Source: Armatimonadota bacterium (GTDB lineage Bacteria > Sysuimicrobiota > Sysuimicrobiia > Sysuimicrobiales > Humicultoraceae). From it: 64,000 nt of DNA. The DNA is taken from positions 62,001 through 126,000 of the forward strand of contig JAVHMA010000002.1 in NCBI GenBank assembly GCA_031081715.1, written 5' to 3'. This document shows, in pieces, positions 8,961 through 17,946 of this stretch. The notes beneath the pieces were generated by a model that searched no databases, was not told the origin of the DNA, and saw only the letters and a list, made by a program, of their open reading frames with translations. Made by a program: the position numbers and the translations under genes. Each line of letters opens with the position of its first letter. The first letter of the stretch is position 1.

Positions 8961-10921
8961 GGGCGGATCTCCTGGATTAGCCGGTTAGCGATGTAGACCT
9001 GGATGATGGTGTAGCCGCGGCTGCCGACGACCTGATCGACGCGGTCGCCGGGCGCGTGCGGCGCCTGGTAGACCGTCCTCACCCCGGCCTCGTCGATCAC
9101 GACGATTTTGACCTCCTGCGTCCCGCCCTCGGGGACGACCACCTGCACGCGCGTGCGCCGCGCCTGCCCGACCGCCGGCGCGGGCGTCGGGGTAGCTCGC
9201 GCGGCGGCGGGCGGGGTCGGCCGTGGGGCGGGTGGCGACGGCGGCGTGGCCACGGGCTGCGGCTCGGCCGTGATGACGGGCATCTGCGGCGGCGCGCCCT
9301 CCTCGCCCGGCCGCGCGGCCACGCTCAGCGCGATGATCACCTGCCCGGGCCGCACGCGCGCACCCGCGGTCGGTGTCTGGTCGAGCACGGTGCCTGGCGC
9401 CGCGAACAGGTCGCCGACCACGCGCACGTGGGCCACCACCAGACCGCGTTCCTCCAGCACCCGCCGGGCGTCGTCGAGGGATCGGCCGACCAGGTCCGGC
9501 ATCTCGATCTGCTGCGGACCGCGGCTGACGACGAGCGTCACCGGTGTGTCCGCCGGAACCTGGGCCCCGGCCGGTGGATCCTGCCGCATCACCACACCGG
9601 GCCGCACGATGTCGTCATGGCCGTCCTGCAGGGCGCCGACCTTGAGCTGCGCGGCGTCGAGCGCGAGCTGGGCGTCCTGGAGCGACCGTTGCACCAGGTT
9701 CGGCACCGTGACCATGCGCGCACCCAGGCTGACGGTCACGCCGACGCGGCGACCCCGTTTCAACCGCTTGCCGACCGGCTGGTCCTGGGCGAGGACGACG
9801 TCCGCCGGCACCCGGGGGTTGTTCACCCGGTCGACCACCTCGAGCACCAGACCGGCGGCGCGCGCGCGCGCCTCGGCCTCCGGGAGCGGCTGTCCTACGA
9901 GCTCGGGCATCTCGACCTCGGGCACGGTGAGGTAGGCGTCGACCGAGCGCCAGGCCACCCAGCCCGCGACCGCCACCGCCGCAACCACGATCGCGGCGAC
10001 GCGGACGAACAGCCGCCGGCGCGCCGGGCCCCGGCCCTCTTCGGGCAGATCGAACCGCCGCGTGGCGCCCTCGTCCTCCGCGATGACGTCGCGCCACTGT
10101 TCCCCCGCGCCGGTCAGGTCGTCTGCCATCTCACGCGCCGACCGGTAGCGGTCCTCGGGCCGCTTGGCCATGGCCTTGAGGATGATCGCCTCGAGGCGCA
10201 CGGGGATGTCGGGTTGCAGCGCGCGCGGCCGCGGTGGAGGCTCGCGCAGGTGCTTGAGGGCGATGGCGATGGGCGACTCCCCGTCGAAGGGGAGCCGGCC
10301 GGTCAGCATCTCGTAGAGCACGGCGCCGAGCGCGTAGATGTCCGAGGCGCGCCCGACCGACGCCCCGCGGACCTGCTCGGGCGCTAGGTATTGTACCGTA
10401 CCCAGGACCATGCCGGGCTGCGTGATGGTGGCCGCCGAGACCGCGCGCGCGATGCCGAAGTCGGCCACCTTGACGGTGCCGTCCGAGGCGATCAGGATGT
10501 TCTGCGGCTTGACGTCGCGGTGGACGATGCCCTCGTGATGGGCGTAGTCCAGGGCCTGGCAGGCGGCCACGGCGATGCGCTCCGCGTCGTCGGCCGCGAG
10601 CCGGCCCACGCGGCGCACGTGGCCCTTCAGGTCGGTGCCGTCCACGTACTCCATCGCGATGAAGTAGCGGTCGCCGTCGCGGCCACTCTCGTAAACCCGG
10701 ACGATGTTGGGGTGCTGCAGCGCCTCGGCCGCCCGCGCCTCGCGCGCGAACCGCTCGACGAACTCCCGGTCGTCGGCGTAGGGCTCCCGCAGCACCTTGA
10801 GCGCGACGATGAGCCCGTCGGGCCGGCGCCGGGCCCGGTAGACCGTGGACATCCCGCCCTCGGCGATGCGGTCGAGAATCTCGTACCGGCCGGCCAGCAC
10901 CTCGCCCGAGGCTGCGCTCAC
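8957..10921 (-). CDS. prkC: PASTA-domain serine/threonine protein kinase (PrkC/StkP type)
   Basis: The 654-residue bitopic kinase has the following parts. The kinase domain covers residues 10-270, with glycine loop IAEGGMSTVY, ATP lysine K42, catalytic HRDVKPQN (D136), DFG at 154 and the APEQ motif. A short acidic linker and one membrane segment (about 307-325) follow. Three extracytoplasmic PASTA repeats (about 333-540) each start with a 'vP(N/D/E)LVG(Q/R)' type strand. A Pro-rich stretch and a small C-terminal domain end the protein. PASTA repeats bind muropeptides or lipid II, linking wall status to phosphorylation of division and translation targets. The GTG start overlaps the rlmN stop. 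The partner PP2C phosphatase (prpC/stp), normally just upstream, is not in this window. Confidence 0.97.
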   Translation of the reverse strand: MSAASGEVLAGRYEILDRIAEGGMSTVYRARRRPDGLIVALKVLREPYADDREFVERFAREARAAEALQHPNIVRVYESGRDGDRYFIAMEYVDGTDLKGHVRRVGRLAADDAERIAVAACQALDYAHHEGIVHRDVKPQNILIASDGTVKVADFGIARAVSAATITQPGMVLGTVQYLAPEQVRGASVGRASDIYALGAVLYEMLTGRLPFDGESPIAIALKHLREPPPRPRALQPDIPVRLEAIILKAMAKRPEDRYRSAREMADDLTGAGEQWRDVIAEDEGATRRFDLPEEGRGPARRRLFVRVAAIVVAAVAVAGWVAWRSVDAYLTVPEVEMPELVGQPLPEAEARARAAGLVLEVVDRVNNPRVPADVVLAQDQPVGKRLKRGRRVGVTVSLGARMVTVPNLVQRSLQDAQLALDAAQLKVGALQDGHDDIVRPGVVMRQDPPAGAQVPADTPVTLVVSRGPQQIEMPDLVGRSLDDARRVLEERGLVVAHVRVVGDLFAAPGTVLDQTPTAGARVRPGQVIIALSVAARPGEEGAPPQMPVITAEPQPVATPPSPPAPRPTPPAAARATPTPAPAVGQARRTRVQVVVPEGGTQEVKIVVIDEAGVRTVYQAPHAPGDRVDQVVGSRGYTIIQVYIANRLIQEIRP

Positions 10922-11958
10922 GCCGGCACCCGCGCGCCATGCGTGCGCTGGAGCTGCCCGCACGCCGCCTCGATCTCCACGCCGCGGTCGACGCGGATCG
11001 TGGCCGGGACGCCGCGCCGCCGCAGCACCGCCGCGAACCGGCTGACCGCCTGGGGCGCGGGCCGCCGGTAGGCCATGCCGTAAACCGGGTTCCACGGGAT
11101 GACGTTCACGTGCGCGCCCAGGCCGGCCAGCAGCGCGGCCAGCTCGTGCGCTCGCCGCTCGCCGTCGTTGACGCCGGCCATGAGCACGTACTCGAAGGTC
11201 ACCCGGCGGCCGGTGGCGGCGGCGTAATCGCGCGCCGCGGCCACCAGCTCGGCGAGCGGCCACCGGCGGTTGACCGGCACGAGCTGCGAGCGCAGGGCGT
11301 CGTCGGGCGCGTGCAGTGAGATCGCCAGGGTGAGCTGGAGGCCCTCGGCCGCGAGCCGGCGGATCTGTGGCACCAGCCCGACCGTCGAGATCGTGAGGCG
11401 GCGCATGGCGATGTGCGGCCCGTAGGGCGCGTTGAGCAGGCGCACCGCGCGCAGCGTCGCCTCGTAGTTCGCGAGCGGCTCGCCCATGCCCATGAACACC
11501 ACGTGGGTCACCCGCTCGCCGGTCAGCTCCCGCATGAGCAGTACCTGGTCGACGATCTCCCCGGCGGAGAGATTGCGCGCGAGCCCGGCGAGCGCGGTCG
11601 CGCAGAACGTGCAGCCCATGCCGCAGCCGACCTGCGTGGACACGCAGACCGTACGGCGGCCGTCGTCGTAGCGCATCAGCACGGTCTCGACCGTGAGCCC
11701 GTCTCGCAGCGCCAGCAGGGCCTTGGTCGTCAGGTCCCCGGCGGCGTCGACGCGGCGCACCAGCCGCAGGCGGCCGATGTGCGCGTCGGTGGCCAGGCGC
11801 GCCCGCAGGCCCTCGGGCAGATCGGTCATCACCTCGAAGCCGATCGCGCGCCGGTCGTAGACCCACCTGGCCAGCTGGCGGCCGCGATAGCGCGGCTCCC
11901 CCAGACCGGCGGCCAGGGCCTCGAGCTCTTGCAGGGTCAGTCCGACCAGGTCTCGCAT
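10918..11958 (-). CDS. rlmN: Dual-specificity 23S rRNA/tRNA adenine-C2 methyltransferase RlmN
   Basis: The 346-residue radical SAM enzyme methylates C2 of A2503 in 23S rRNA and A37 of some tRNAs. The cluster motif CxxxCxxC is present in QVGCGMGCTFCATAL near residue 115. The N-terminal accessory domain RGRQLARWVYDRRA is clear. The GEPLANYEATLRAVRLL stretch and the late catalytic Cys region (EIEAACGQL) are also present. The ATG at 11958 begins MRDLVGLTLQELEAL, a normal RlmN start. This gene leads a run of four coupled genes, with a likely promoter about 30 bp upstream. Confidence 0.97.
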   Translation of the reverse strand: MRDLVGLTLQELEALAAGLGEPRYRGRQLARWVYDRRAIGFEVMTDLPEGLRARLATDAHIGRLRLVRRVDAAGDLTTKALLALRDGLTVETVLMRYDDGRRTVCVSTQVGCGMGCTFCATALAGLARNLSAGEIVDQVLLMRELTGERVTHVVFMGMGEPLANYEATLRAVRLLNAPYGPHIAMRRLTISTVGLVPQIRRLAAEGLQLTLAISLHAPDDALRSQLVPVNRRWPLAELVAAARDYAAATGRRVTFEYVLMAGVNDGERRAHELAALLAGLGAHVNVIPWNPVYGMAYRRPAPQAVSRFAAVLRRRGVPATIRVDRGVEIEAACGQLQRTHGARVPA

Positions 11959-11984
11959 CGCAGCATCCGCCCGACAACGCCCTG

Positions 11985-11990
11985 ATTATA
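11985..11990 (-). promoter_or_regulatory. Candidate -10 element for the rlmN-prkC-rpe operon
   Basis: The minus strand carries a perfect TATAAT in an otherwise very GC-rich 100-bp gap between rlmN and the divergent histidine kinase gene. It lies 27 bases upstream of the rlmN ATG, giving a short leader. No good -35 hexamer is visible at 16-18 bp (the best is TTCCCG-like), so this may be an activator-dependent or extended -10 type promoter. Confidence 0.5.
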
Positions 11991-12060
11991 GCGCCTGTCC
12001 CGAGGCCGGCGGGAATGGGCATGAGGACATCAGGGCCGTACCGCCACCAGGTTCCCGGGG

Positions 12061-14871
12061 ATGACCATGCGCCACCGAACGACGAGCCTGCGCGTCGCGC
12101 TCGCCCTCCTCATCCTTCTGGTCGTGCTGCCACTGCTGGCGATCCAGGCGTACACGAACGTCCGCGAGCGCCTGCACGCCATCGAGGACGCGCGCGAGCG
12201 CGTGGAACGGCTGGTGGTCCTCGTGGCGGCGAACCAGCGACGCCTGACCGAGGGGACGGCCCACCTGCTGCCGCTCCTGGCGAGAGCCCCGGAGCTGCTG
12301 GTCACCGATGGCCGCACCTGCGATACCTACCTGGCGTCGCTGCTCGCACGGTACCCCTGGTACGCGAACTTCGGGGTGGCCGACCTGCGCGGCCGCGTGG
12401 TGTGCAGCGCGCTGGCCTTCGACGGCGAGGTCACCGTCGCCGACCGCCCCTACTTCCGGCGCGCGCTCGAGCGCGACGACGTAGCCGCGGGGGGCTACCA
12501 GATCGGGCGGATCACCGGACGGCCGACGCTGAACTATGGCTACCCGCTGCGCGATCACGCCGGGGAGGTGCGCGGCGTCCTCTTCGCGGCGGTAGACCTG
12601 GTCTGGCTCAACCAGATCATGCTGGAGGAGAGCGGCCTGCCGCGCGGCGCAACCTACACCGTTTTCGACGAGTCGGGCAAGATCCTAGCCCGCTACCCCG
12701 ACCCGGCGATGTGGATGGGGCAAAGCGTCGCCACCACGCAACTCATCCGCGCAGTGCTGGGCGTTGGGACCTCGGGCACGGTGGTGGCCACCGGGGTGGA
12801 CGGCGTCCGGCGCTTCTACGCGTTCGCGCCGTTGCACGCGGCCGAGTTCGCGGGCCGCACGTTCGTGACGGTCGGGATTCCCGAGACCGCGGTCTACGCC
12901 GAGGCGAACCGGGCGCTGGCGGCTAACATCGTCGCCTGGGGAGCGGTGGCGATCGCGGCGGTCGTCCTGGTGAGCGCGCTCATCGACCGGCGCGTAATCC
13001 GGCCGGTGGCCGCGCTCGTGGCGGCCAGCGAGCGCCTCCGCGCCGGCGATCTGAGCGCGCGGGTGGACCCGGCCGCGGTCCGCGGCGACGAACTCGGCCG
13101 CCTGGCCGAAGCGTTCGACGAGATGGCGGGCGCGCTCGAGCAGCGGCGTAGTGAGGACGCGCTCAAGACCGGCCGCCTCCAGGCGCTGTGGGAGATCAGC
13201 CAGGCGATCTCGACGGCGCAGTCCACGACCGAGATCGGCGCCGGGGCGCTCCGTCACATCCGCCGGATGCTGCCGGTGGCGAGGGCCACGATCGCGCTCT
13301 TCGACCACGAGGCGCAGACGAGCCAGGTCCTCTGGGTGGAGCCGGCCCGGCCCGGCGTCCTGCAGGCGGGCGGTGGGGTGCCGTTCGAGACCCTTCGGGC
13401 CGCCTCGCCCCGACTCATCGACCTCCGGCCGGGCGAGCCGCGCCGCTTCGACCTGGCGGAGCTGCCCGACGTCCCGTTCCTTCGCGACGCGCGCGAGGCC
13501 GGGCTAGGCGTCTTTCATGTGATCCCGCTCGCCGTCGAGGAGAACGTCATGGGGTCCCTGAGCCTGTGGGAGGCCGGCGATCGCCTCGCGCCCGAACACG
13601 TCCACATCGCGCAGGAGGTGGCCAACCTGCTCGCGGTGGGCATCCAGCAGGCGCGCCTGCGCGACGCGCTCCGCCGGTACGCGGAAGAGCTGGAACACCG
13701 CGTGGCCGAGCGCACCGAGCAGCTCCAGGTCGCGCGCCGCGAGGCGGAGCGCGCCAACCGCGCCAAGAGCGAGTTCCTCTCGCGCATGAGCCACGAGCTG
13801 CGCACGCCGCTGAACGCCATCATGGGGTTCGGCCAGCTCCTCGAGATGGACGAGGCGACCGCCGGCCAGCGCGACCAGATCCGTCAGATCGTGAAGGCGG
13901 GCCGCCACCTGCTCGATCTCATCAACGAGGTGCTGGACATCGCGCGCATCGAGGCCGGGACGATCGCGCTGTCGCCCGAGGTGATCGTAGTCCGCGACGC
14001 AGTCGCCGAGGCCGTCGAGCTCATCCGACCGATCGCCGACGAGTGGAAGGTCACGGTCGGGGAGGTCGCGCCGCAGGGGCGGGACCTCATGGTGCTGGCC
14101 GACCGCCAGCGACTCAAGCAGGTGCTCCTCAACCTGCTCTCCAACGCGGTGAAGTACAACCGCCGCGGCGGGCGGGTGGACGTGCTGTGCGAGCGGCCGG
14201 GGGCCCGCCGCGTGCGGATCGGCGTGCGCGACAGCGGTCCTGGGATCGCCCCCGAGTTGCTCGACCGGCTGTTCGTGCCGTTCGACCGCATCGGGGCCGA
14301 GCGTACCCACGTCGAGGGCACCGGGCTCGGCCTGGCCCTCTCGCGCCGCCTGGCCGAGGCGATGGGGGGCACCATCAGTGTCCAGAGCGCCGTCGGGGCG
14401 GGCAGCACGTTCTGGGTGGAGCTCCCGGAGGCGGCCACGCCTCCGACGCTCGCGGTCAAATCCGCGCAGCCCGCCGTCGCGGCCGCGGGCGCGGACGGCC
14501 GCCGCCGGACCATCCTGTATGTCGAGGACAACCTCTCCAACCTGCAGCTCGTGGAGGCCATCGTCGCGCACCGCCCCGGCGTCCGGTTGCTCACCGCGAT
14601 CCAGGGCCAAATCGGCCTCGACCTGGCGCTCGAGCACCGGCCCGACGCGATCTTCCTCGACCTGCACCTCCCCGACATTCCCGGGGTCGAGGTGCTCGGG
14701 CGCCTGCGCGCCGAGCCGACCCTTCGCCAAACCCCGGTGATCGTGCTCACGGCCGACGCGACCGCGGGCCTGGCCGAGCGGCTCCTGCGGGCGGGCGCCA
14801 CGGCCTGCATGTCCAAGCCCATCGACGTCCCGCAGTTCCTCGAGGCGCTCGACGCGGCGCTGGCGGGCTAG
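12061..14871 (+). CDS. Hybrid sensor histidine kinase (Cache-HAMP-GAF-HisKA-HATPase-REC)
   Basis: The 936-residue membrane sensor has TM1 at about 10-28, an extracytoplasmic double-Cache-like sensor at about 30-285 (YPWYANFGVADLRGRVVC), and TM2 at about 288-308. HAMP and GAF regions follow, then HisKA with SHELRTPLNAIMGFG (His578). The HATPase has N box LLSNAVKYN, G1 DSGPGIAP and G2 GTGLGLALSRR. The C-terminal receiver carries D867 in FLDLHLPD and lysine in MSKPIDVP. It should sense a small extracellular ligand and relay phosphate internally. No histidine phosphotransferase or DNA-binding regulator is nearby, so its output is unknown. It is inserted, on the opposite strand, between rsmB and rlmN, which are usually adjacent. 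Confidence 0.95.
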   Translation: MTMRHRTTSLRVALALLILLVVLPLLAIQAYTNVRERLHAIEDARERVERLVVLVAANQRRLTEGTAHLLPLLARAPELLVTDGRTCDTYLASLLARYPWYANFGVADLRGRVVCSALAFDGEVTVADRPYFRRALERDDVAAGGYQIGRITGRPTLNYGYPLRDHAGEVRGVLFAAVDLVWLNQIMLEESGLPRGATYTVFDESGKILARYPDPAMWMGQSVATTQLIRAVLGVGTSGTVVATGVDGVRRFYAFAPLHAAEFAGRTFVTVGIPETAVYAEANRALAANIVAWGAVAIAAVVLVSALIDRRVIRPVAALVAASERLRAGDLSARVDPAAVRGDELGRLAEAFDEMAGALEQRRSEDALKTGRLQALWEISQAISTAQSTTEIGAGALRHIRRMLPVARATIALFDHEAQTSQVLWVEPARPGVLQAGGGVPFETLRAASPRLIDLRPGEPRRFDLAELPDVPFLRDAREAGLGVFHVIPLAVEENVMGSLSLWEAGDRLAPEHVHIAQEVANLLAVGIQQARLRDALRRYAEELEHRVAERTEQLQVARREAERANRAKSEFLSRMSHELRTPLNAIMGFGQLLEMDEATAGQRDQIRQIVKAGRHLLDLINEVLDIARIEAGTIALSPEVIVVRDAVAEAVELIRPIADEWKVTVGEVAPQGRDLMVLADRQRLKQVLLNLLSNAVKYNRRGGRVDVLCERPGARRVRIGVRDSGPGIAPELLDRLFVPFDRIGAERTHVEGTGLGLALSRRLAEAMGGTISVQSAVGAGSTFWVELPEAATPPTLAVKSAQPAVAAAGADGRRRTILYVEDNLSNLQLVEAIVAHRPGVRLLTAIQGQIGLDLALEHRPDAIFLDLHLPDIPGVEVLGRLRAEPTLRQTPVIVLTADATAGLAERLLRAGATACMSKPIDVPQFLEALDAALAG

Positions 14872-14880
14872 CCGTTCCCT

Positions 14881-16242
14881 TCAGCCGCGGCGCAGGCGCG
14901 CCAGGTAGAACCCGTCGGTGTCGTGTCGGTGGGGCAGCAGCCAGGCCTCGCCCGGTCGGTCGCCGGTGATGGAACTTCCATCCAGGTCACGCGGACACCC
15001 CTGGGGCAACGGATCGCGCGTGAAGGCGGGGTGTGCCGCCAGGAAGGCGTCCACCACCTCGGGCCCCTCCTCGGGCTCGAGGCTGCACACGCTGTAGACC
15101 AGGACGCCACCGGGCCGCACGGCCCCCGCCGCCCCGGCCAGGATCGCGGCCTGCCCGGCGGCGTGGCGGGCGAGGTCGGCCTCCTCCGCGCGCCAGCGGA
15201 TCTCCGGCCGCCGGCGGACCGTACCCAGCCCGGAGCAGGGGGCGTCCACCAGCACCGCGTCCGCGGCATCCGGCCACCGCGCGCCGAGCTCGCGCGCATC
15301 GAGGTGGTGCGCCTCCAGGCAGCTCACCCCGAGCGCCGCCGCGCGGTGGGCGAGGGCCTGCAGCTTGCGCGGGTGTGCGTCGCAGACGAACAGGCGACCC
15401 CGGTCGTCCATCAGGGCCGCCAGGTGCGTGGCCTTGCCGCCGGGCGCGGCGCACGCGTCGATCACCACCCCGCCTGGCGGCGGCGCGACCGCGCGGGCCA
15501 CGAGCATGGCGGCTTCGTCCTGCACGACGGCCAGCCCATCGTCGATGACCGGCAGGCGGTCGGTAAGAGAACCGGTCACGCGCACGGACTCAGGGAGCCG
15601 GCCCGCGCAAGCCTCGACGCCCCGCGCCCGCAGCGCGGCCAGCACCTCGTCGCGCGACGCGCGCAGGGTGTTGACGCGCAGCGTGGAGGGCGCTGGCCGG
15701 TTGTTGGCCGCGACGAGCGCCTCGGCCTCGCCCGCGCCCCAGCGCGCGGCCCACCGCGCCAGCAGCCAGCGCGGGTGCGAGTGCTGCACCGCCAGGAACC
15801 CGAGCGGATCCGTTGCGCGGTCGGGCGGGGCCGGCGGCCCCTCCGCGGCGAGCCGCCGCAGGACCGCGTTGACCAGCCGGGCAGTCCCGGCGTGCCCGTG
15901 CCGGCGCGCCAGCTCGACCGACGCGGACACCGCCACCGCCGCGGGAATGCGCTCGAGCACCAACAGCTGCGCCGCGCCCATGCGCAGGATGGTGCGGATC
16001 GCCGCTGGCAGGTCGCCGAGCGGCCGCGCGAGCAGCGGCGCGAGCGCGTGGTCCAGGCGGGCGCGGTGCCGCAGCACCCCGAAGACGATGGCCGTGGCGA
16101 GCGCCCGGTCAGCGGAGGCCAGCCGCGAGCGCTCGAGGGTGTGGAAGAGCAGGACCGAGACAAACGCGTCGGCCGCCTCCGCGCGCGCAAGCACGGCGAA
16201 GGCGGCCTCGCGAGCGGTCGTCGGGGACCGCCTACTCCTCAC
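14881..16242 (-). CDS. rsmB: 16S rRNA m5C967 methyltransferase RsmB
   Basis: The 453-residue protein has an N-terminal NusB-like RNA-binding domain (AREAAFAVLARAEA, about residues 8-140) and a C-terminal SAM methyltransferase domain. The latter shows DACAAPGGKATHLA (SAM binding), the PC motif DAPCSGLGTVRRRPEIRW and the catalytic YSVCSLEPEEG. Both cysteines needed for m5C chemistry are present. The GTG start at 16242 lies inside the last codons of the upstream peptidase gene (11-bp overlap). It is the last gene of the def-fmt-yugP-rsmB run and ends 9 bp from the convergent kinase gene. Confidence 0.96.
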   Translation of the reverse strand: MRSRRSPTTAREAAFAVLARAEAADAFVSVLLFHTLERSRLASADRALATAIVFGVLRHRARLDHALAPLLARPLGDLPAAIRTILRMGAAQLLVLERIPAAVAVSASVELARRHGHAGTARLVNAVLRRLAAEGPPAPPDRATDPLGFLAVQHSHPRWLLARWAARWGAGEAEALVAANNRPAPSTLRVNTLRASRDEVLAALRARGVEACAGRLPESVRVTGSLTDRLPVIDDGLAVVQDEAAMLVARAVAPPPGGVVIDACAAPGGKATHLAALMDDRGRLFVCDAHPRKLQALAHRAAALGVSCLEAHHLDARELGARWPDAADAVLVDAPCSGLGTVRRRPEIRWRAEEADLARHAAGQAAILAGAAGAVRPGGVLVYSVCSLEPEEGPEVVDAFLAAHPAFTRDPLPQGCPRDLDGSSITGDRPGEAWLLPHRHDTDGFYLARLRRG

Positions 16243-16915
16243 GCATGTTGCGCAGCATCAGCAGGCGGACGAGCTGCAGCACGGCCATCGCCGCGGCGGC
16301 CACGTAGGTGAGCGCGGCCGCGTTGAGGACGGCACGCACGCCCTCGGCCTCCCGCGGCATGACCAGTCCCTCGCCCTGCAGCACGGCCACGGCCCGCCGG
16401 CTGGCGTCGAACTCGACCGGTAGCGTGATCAGCGCGAAGGCGATGTAGCCGAGGAAGAGCAGGATGCCCAGGTCCATCAGCGGCCGCATCGAGGTGAACA
16501 ACCCGATCATGAACAAAATCCACGCGGCGTTGGTCCCGATGGTGGCCACGGGCACGATCGCCCCGCGCACCACCAGCGGCGCGTAGCGTTCCTGGTCCTG
16601 GAGGGCGTGCCCGCACTCGTGGGCGGCCACACCCACCGCGGCCACCGAGGCGCTCCCGTATACCTCGGGCGAGAGCCGCAGCGTCTTGGTGCGCGGATCG
16701 TAGTGGTCCGCGAGCATGCCGCTCACCGGCTCGATCTTCACGCCGGTCAGGCCGCGGCGCCGCAGCAGCTCGGCCGCCACCTCGGCGCCGGTCCGGCCGC
16801 CCGCGGTCGGGATCTGGCTGTAGTGGTTGAACGTGCCGCGCACCTTCAGCGACGCATACCCGGCGAGCAGGAGCCCCGGGATGATCAGGATCATCGTCGG
16901 GTCCCAGAAGAACAT
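16232..16915 (-). CDS. YugP-family membrane zinc metallopeptidase
   Basis: The 227-residue protein has an N-terminal membrane anchor (MILIIPGLLLAGYA). An extracytoplasmic or cytoplasmic catalytic stretch contains AAHECGHALQDQERYAPL, the HExxH-like zinc motif of this family (H-E-C-G-H). At least two more membrane helices follow (WILFMIGLF, LGILLFLGYIAFALITLPVEF) before a final helix. The sequence between residues 28 and 80 (TAGGRTGAEVAAELLRRRGL, YDPRTKTLRLSPEVY) is typical of YugP. Substrates in bacteria are not established. Its place between fmt and rsmB matches that of YugP-like genes in several Gram-positive lineages. Confidence 0.9.
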   Translation of the reverse strand: MFFWDPTMILIIPGLLLAGYASLKVRGTFNHYSQIPTAGGRTGAEVAAELLRRRGLTGVKIEPVSGMLADHYDPRTKTLRLSPEVYGSASVAAVGVAAHECGHALQDQERYAPLVVRGAIVPVATIGTNAAWILFMIGLFTSMRPLMDLGILLFLGYIAFALITLPVEFDASRRAVAVLQGEGLVMPREAEGVRAVLNAAALTYVAAAAMAVLQLVRLLMLRNMREE

Positions 16916-16950
16916 CGTCTGTGCACCCCCCTGGCGTTCTTCGCGCGCTG

Positions 16951-17946
16951 CTATTCTACCATGTCGGCGCCTGCACCCGCCGCCGCCGGTTCGCCCAGGC
17001 GGTCACCGACCTGCACCCGGTACCCGCGCACGAACTCGGCCGCGGACAGGCGGCGGCCGCCGGACCGCTGCACCTCGAGCAGACGAACCGCACCGTCCGC
17101 GGCAGCCACCACGAGGCCCCCGGCGTCGGCGCGCAGTACGGTGCCCGGCGCCGCCGGGCGCGGGCCGCCTCCGTCATCCACAGACGCGCGCCAGACGCGC
17201 AGGGTTCCCCCGCGCCAGGCCGTGTAGGCGCAGGGCCAGGGGTTCATGGCGCGCACGCGGTTGACGATTTCGCGCGCCGGCCGGCTCCAGTCGATCGCAC
17301 CGTCGGTCTTGGCGATCTTGCCCGCGTAGGTCGCTCGCGCGTGGTCTTGCGGCCGGCGGGGCGCCTGACCGGCCGCCAGCAGGTCCACCGCCTCCAGCAG
17401 CAACTCGGCGCCCACCTCGGCCAGACGCGCCTCGAGTTCGCCCGCGGTCTCCTCGGGACCGATGGCCACCTCGCGCTGCAGGATGATGTCGCCGGCGTCC
17501 AGCTCGTCGGCCAGGTGCATGATGGTCACGCCGGTGGTTGCCGCGCCGTCGAGGAGCGCGGCCTGGATCGGCGAGGCGCCGCGATAGGCCGGCAGCAGCG
17601 ACGGGTGAACGTTGACGCTCGCCAGGCGCGGCAGGTCGAGGACCGCGCGCGGGATCAGCCGGCCGTACGCCGCGGCCACGAGCAGGTCGGGCCGGGTGGC
17701 GGCGAGAGCGGCCACCGCGTCGGCCGAGCGGAGCGTCGCGGGCTGCAGCACCGGCAGGCCGAGCGCGCGCGCTGCAGCGGCCACCGGCGGCGCGGTGAGC
17801 TGGCGGCCGCGGCCCGCGGGCCGGTCAGGCTGCGTGACCACCGCGACCACGGCGGTCGCGCGCGCGAGCGCGCGCAGCGACGGGATGGCGAACGCCGGCG
17901 TGCCCAGGAACAGCACGCGCAGTGTCTGGGTCCCGCCCTGGCTCAT
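16951..17946 (-). CDS. fmt: Methionyl-tRNA formyltransferase
   Basis: The 331-residue enzyme transfers a formyl group from 10-formyl-THF to Met-tRNAi. The N-terminal Rossmann domain begins VLFLGTPAFAIPSLRAL. The folate/catalytic stretch NVHPSLLPAYRGASPIQ contains the Asn-His-(Pro-Ser) active site, and HLADELDAGDIIL carries the Asp. A C-terminal OB-like tRNA-binding domain follows. ATG 17946 overlaps the def stop as ATGA. Deformylase and formyltransferase are thus made from one message, as in most bacteria. Confidence 0.97.
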   Translation of the reverse strand: MSQGGTQTLRVLFLGTPAFAIPSLRALARATAVVAVVTQPDRPAGRGRQLTAPPVAAAARALGLPVLQPATLRSADAVAALAATRPDLLVAAAYGRLIPRAVLDLPRLASVNVHPSLLPAYRGASPIQAALLDGAATTGVTIMHLADELDAGDIILQREVAIGPEETAGELEARLAEVGAELLLEAVDLLAAGQAPRRPQDHARATYAGKIAKTDGAIDWSRPAREIVNRVRAMNPWPCAYTAWRGGTLRVWRASVDDGGGPRPAAPGTVLRADAGGLVVAAADGAVRLLEVQRSGGRRLSAAEFVRGYRVQVGDRLGEPAAAGAGADMVE

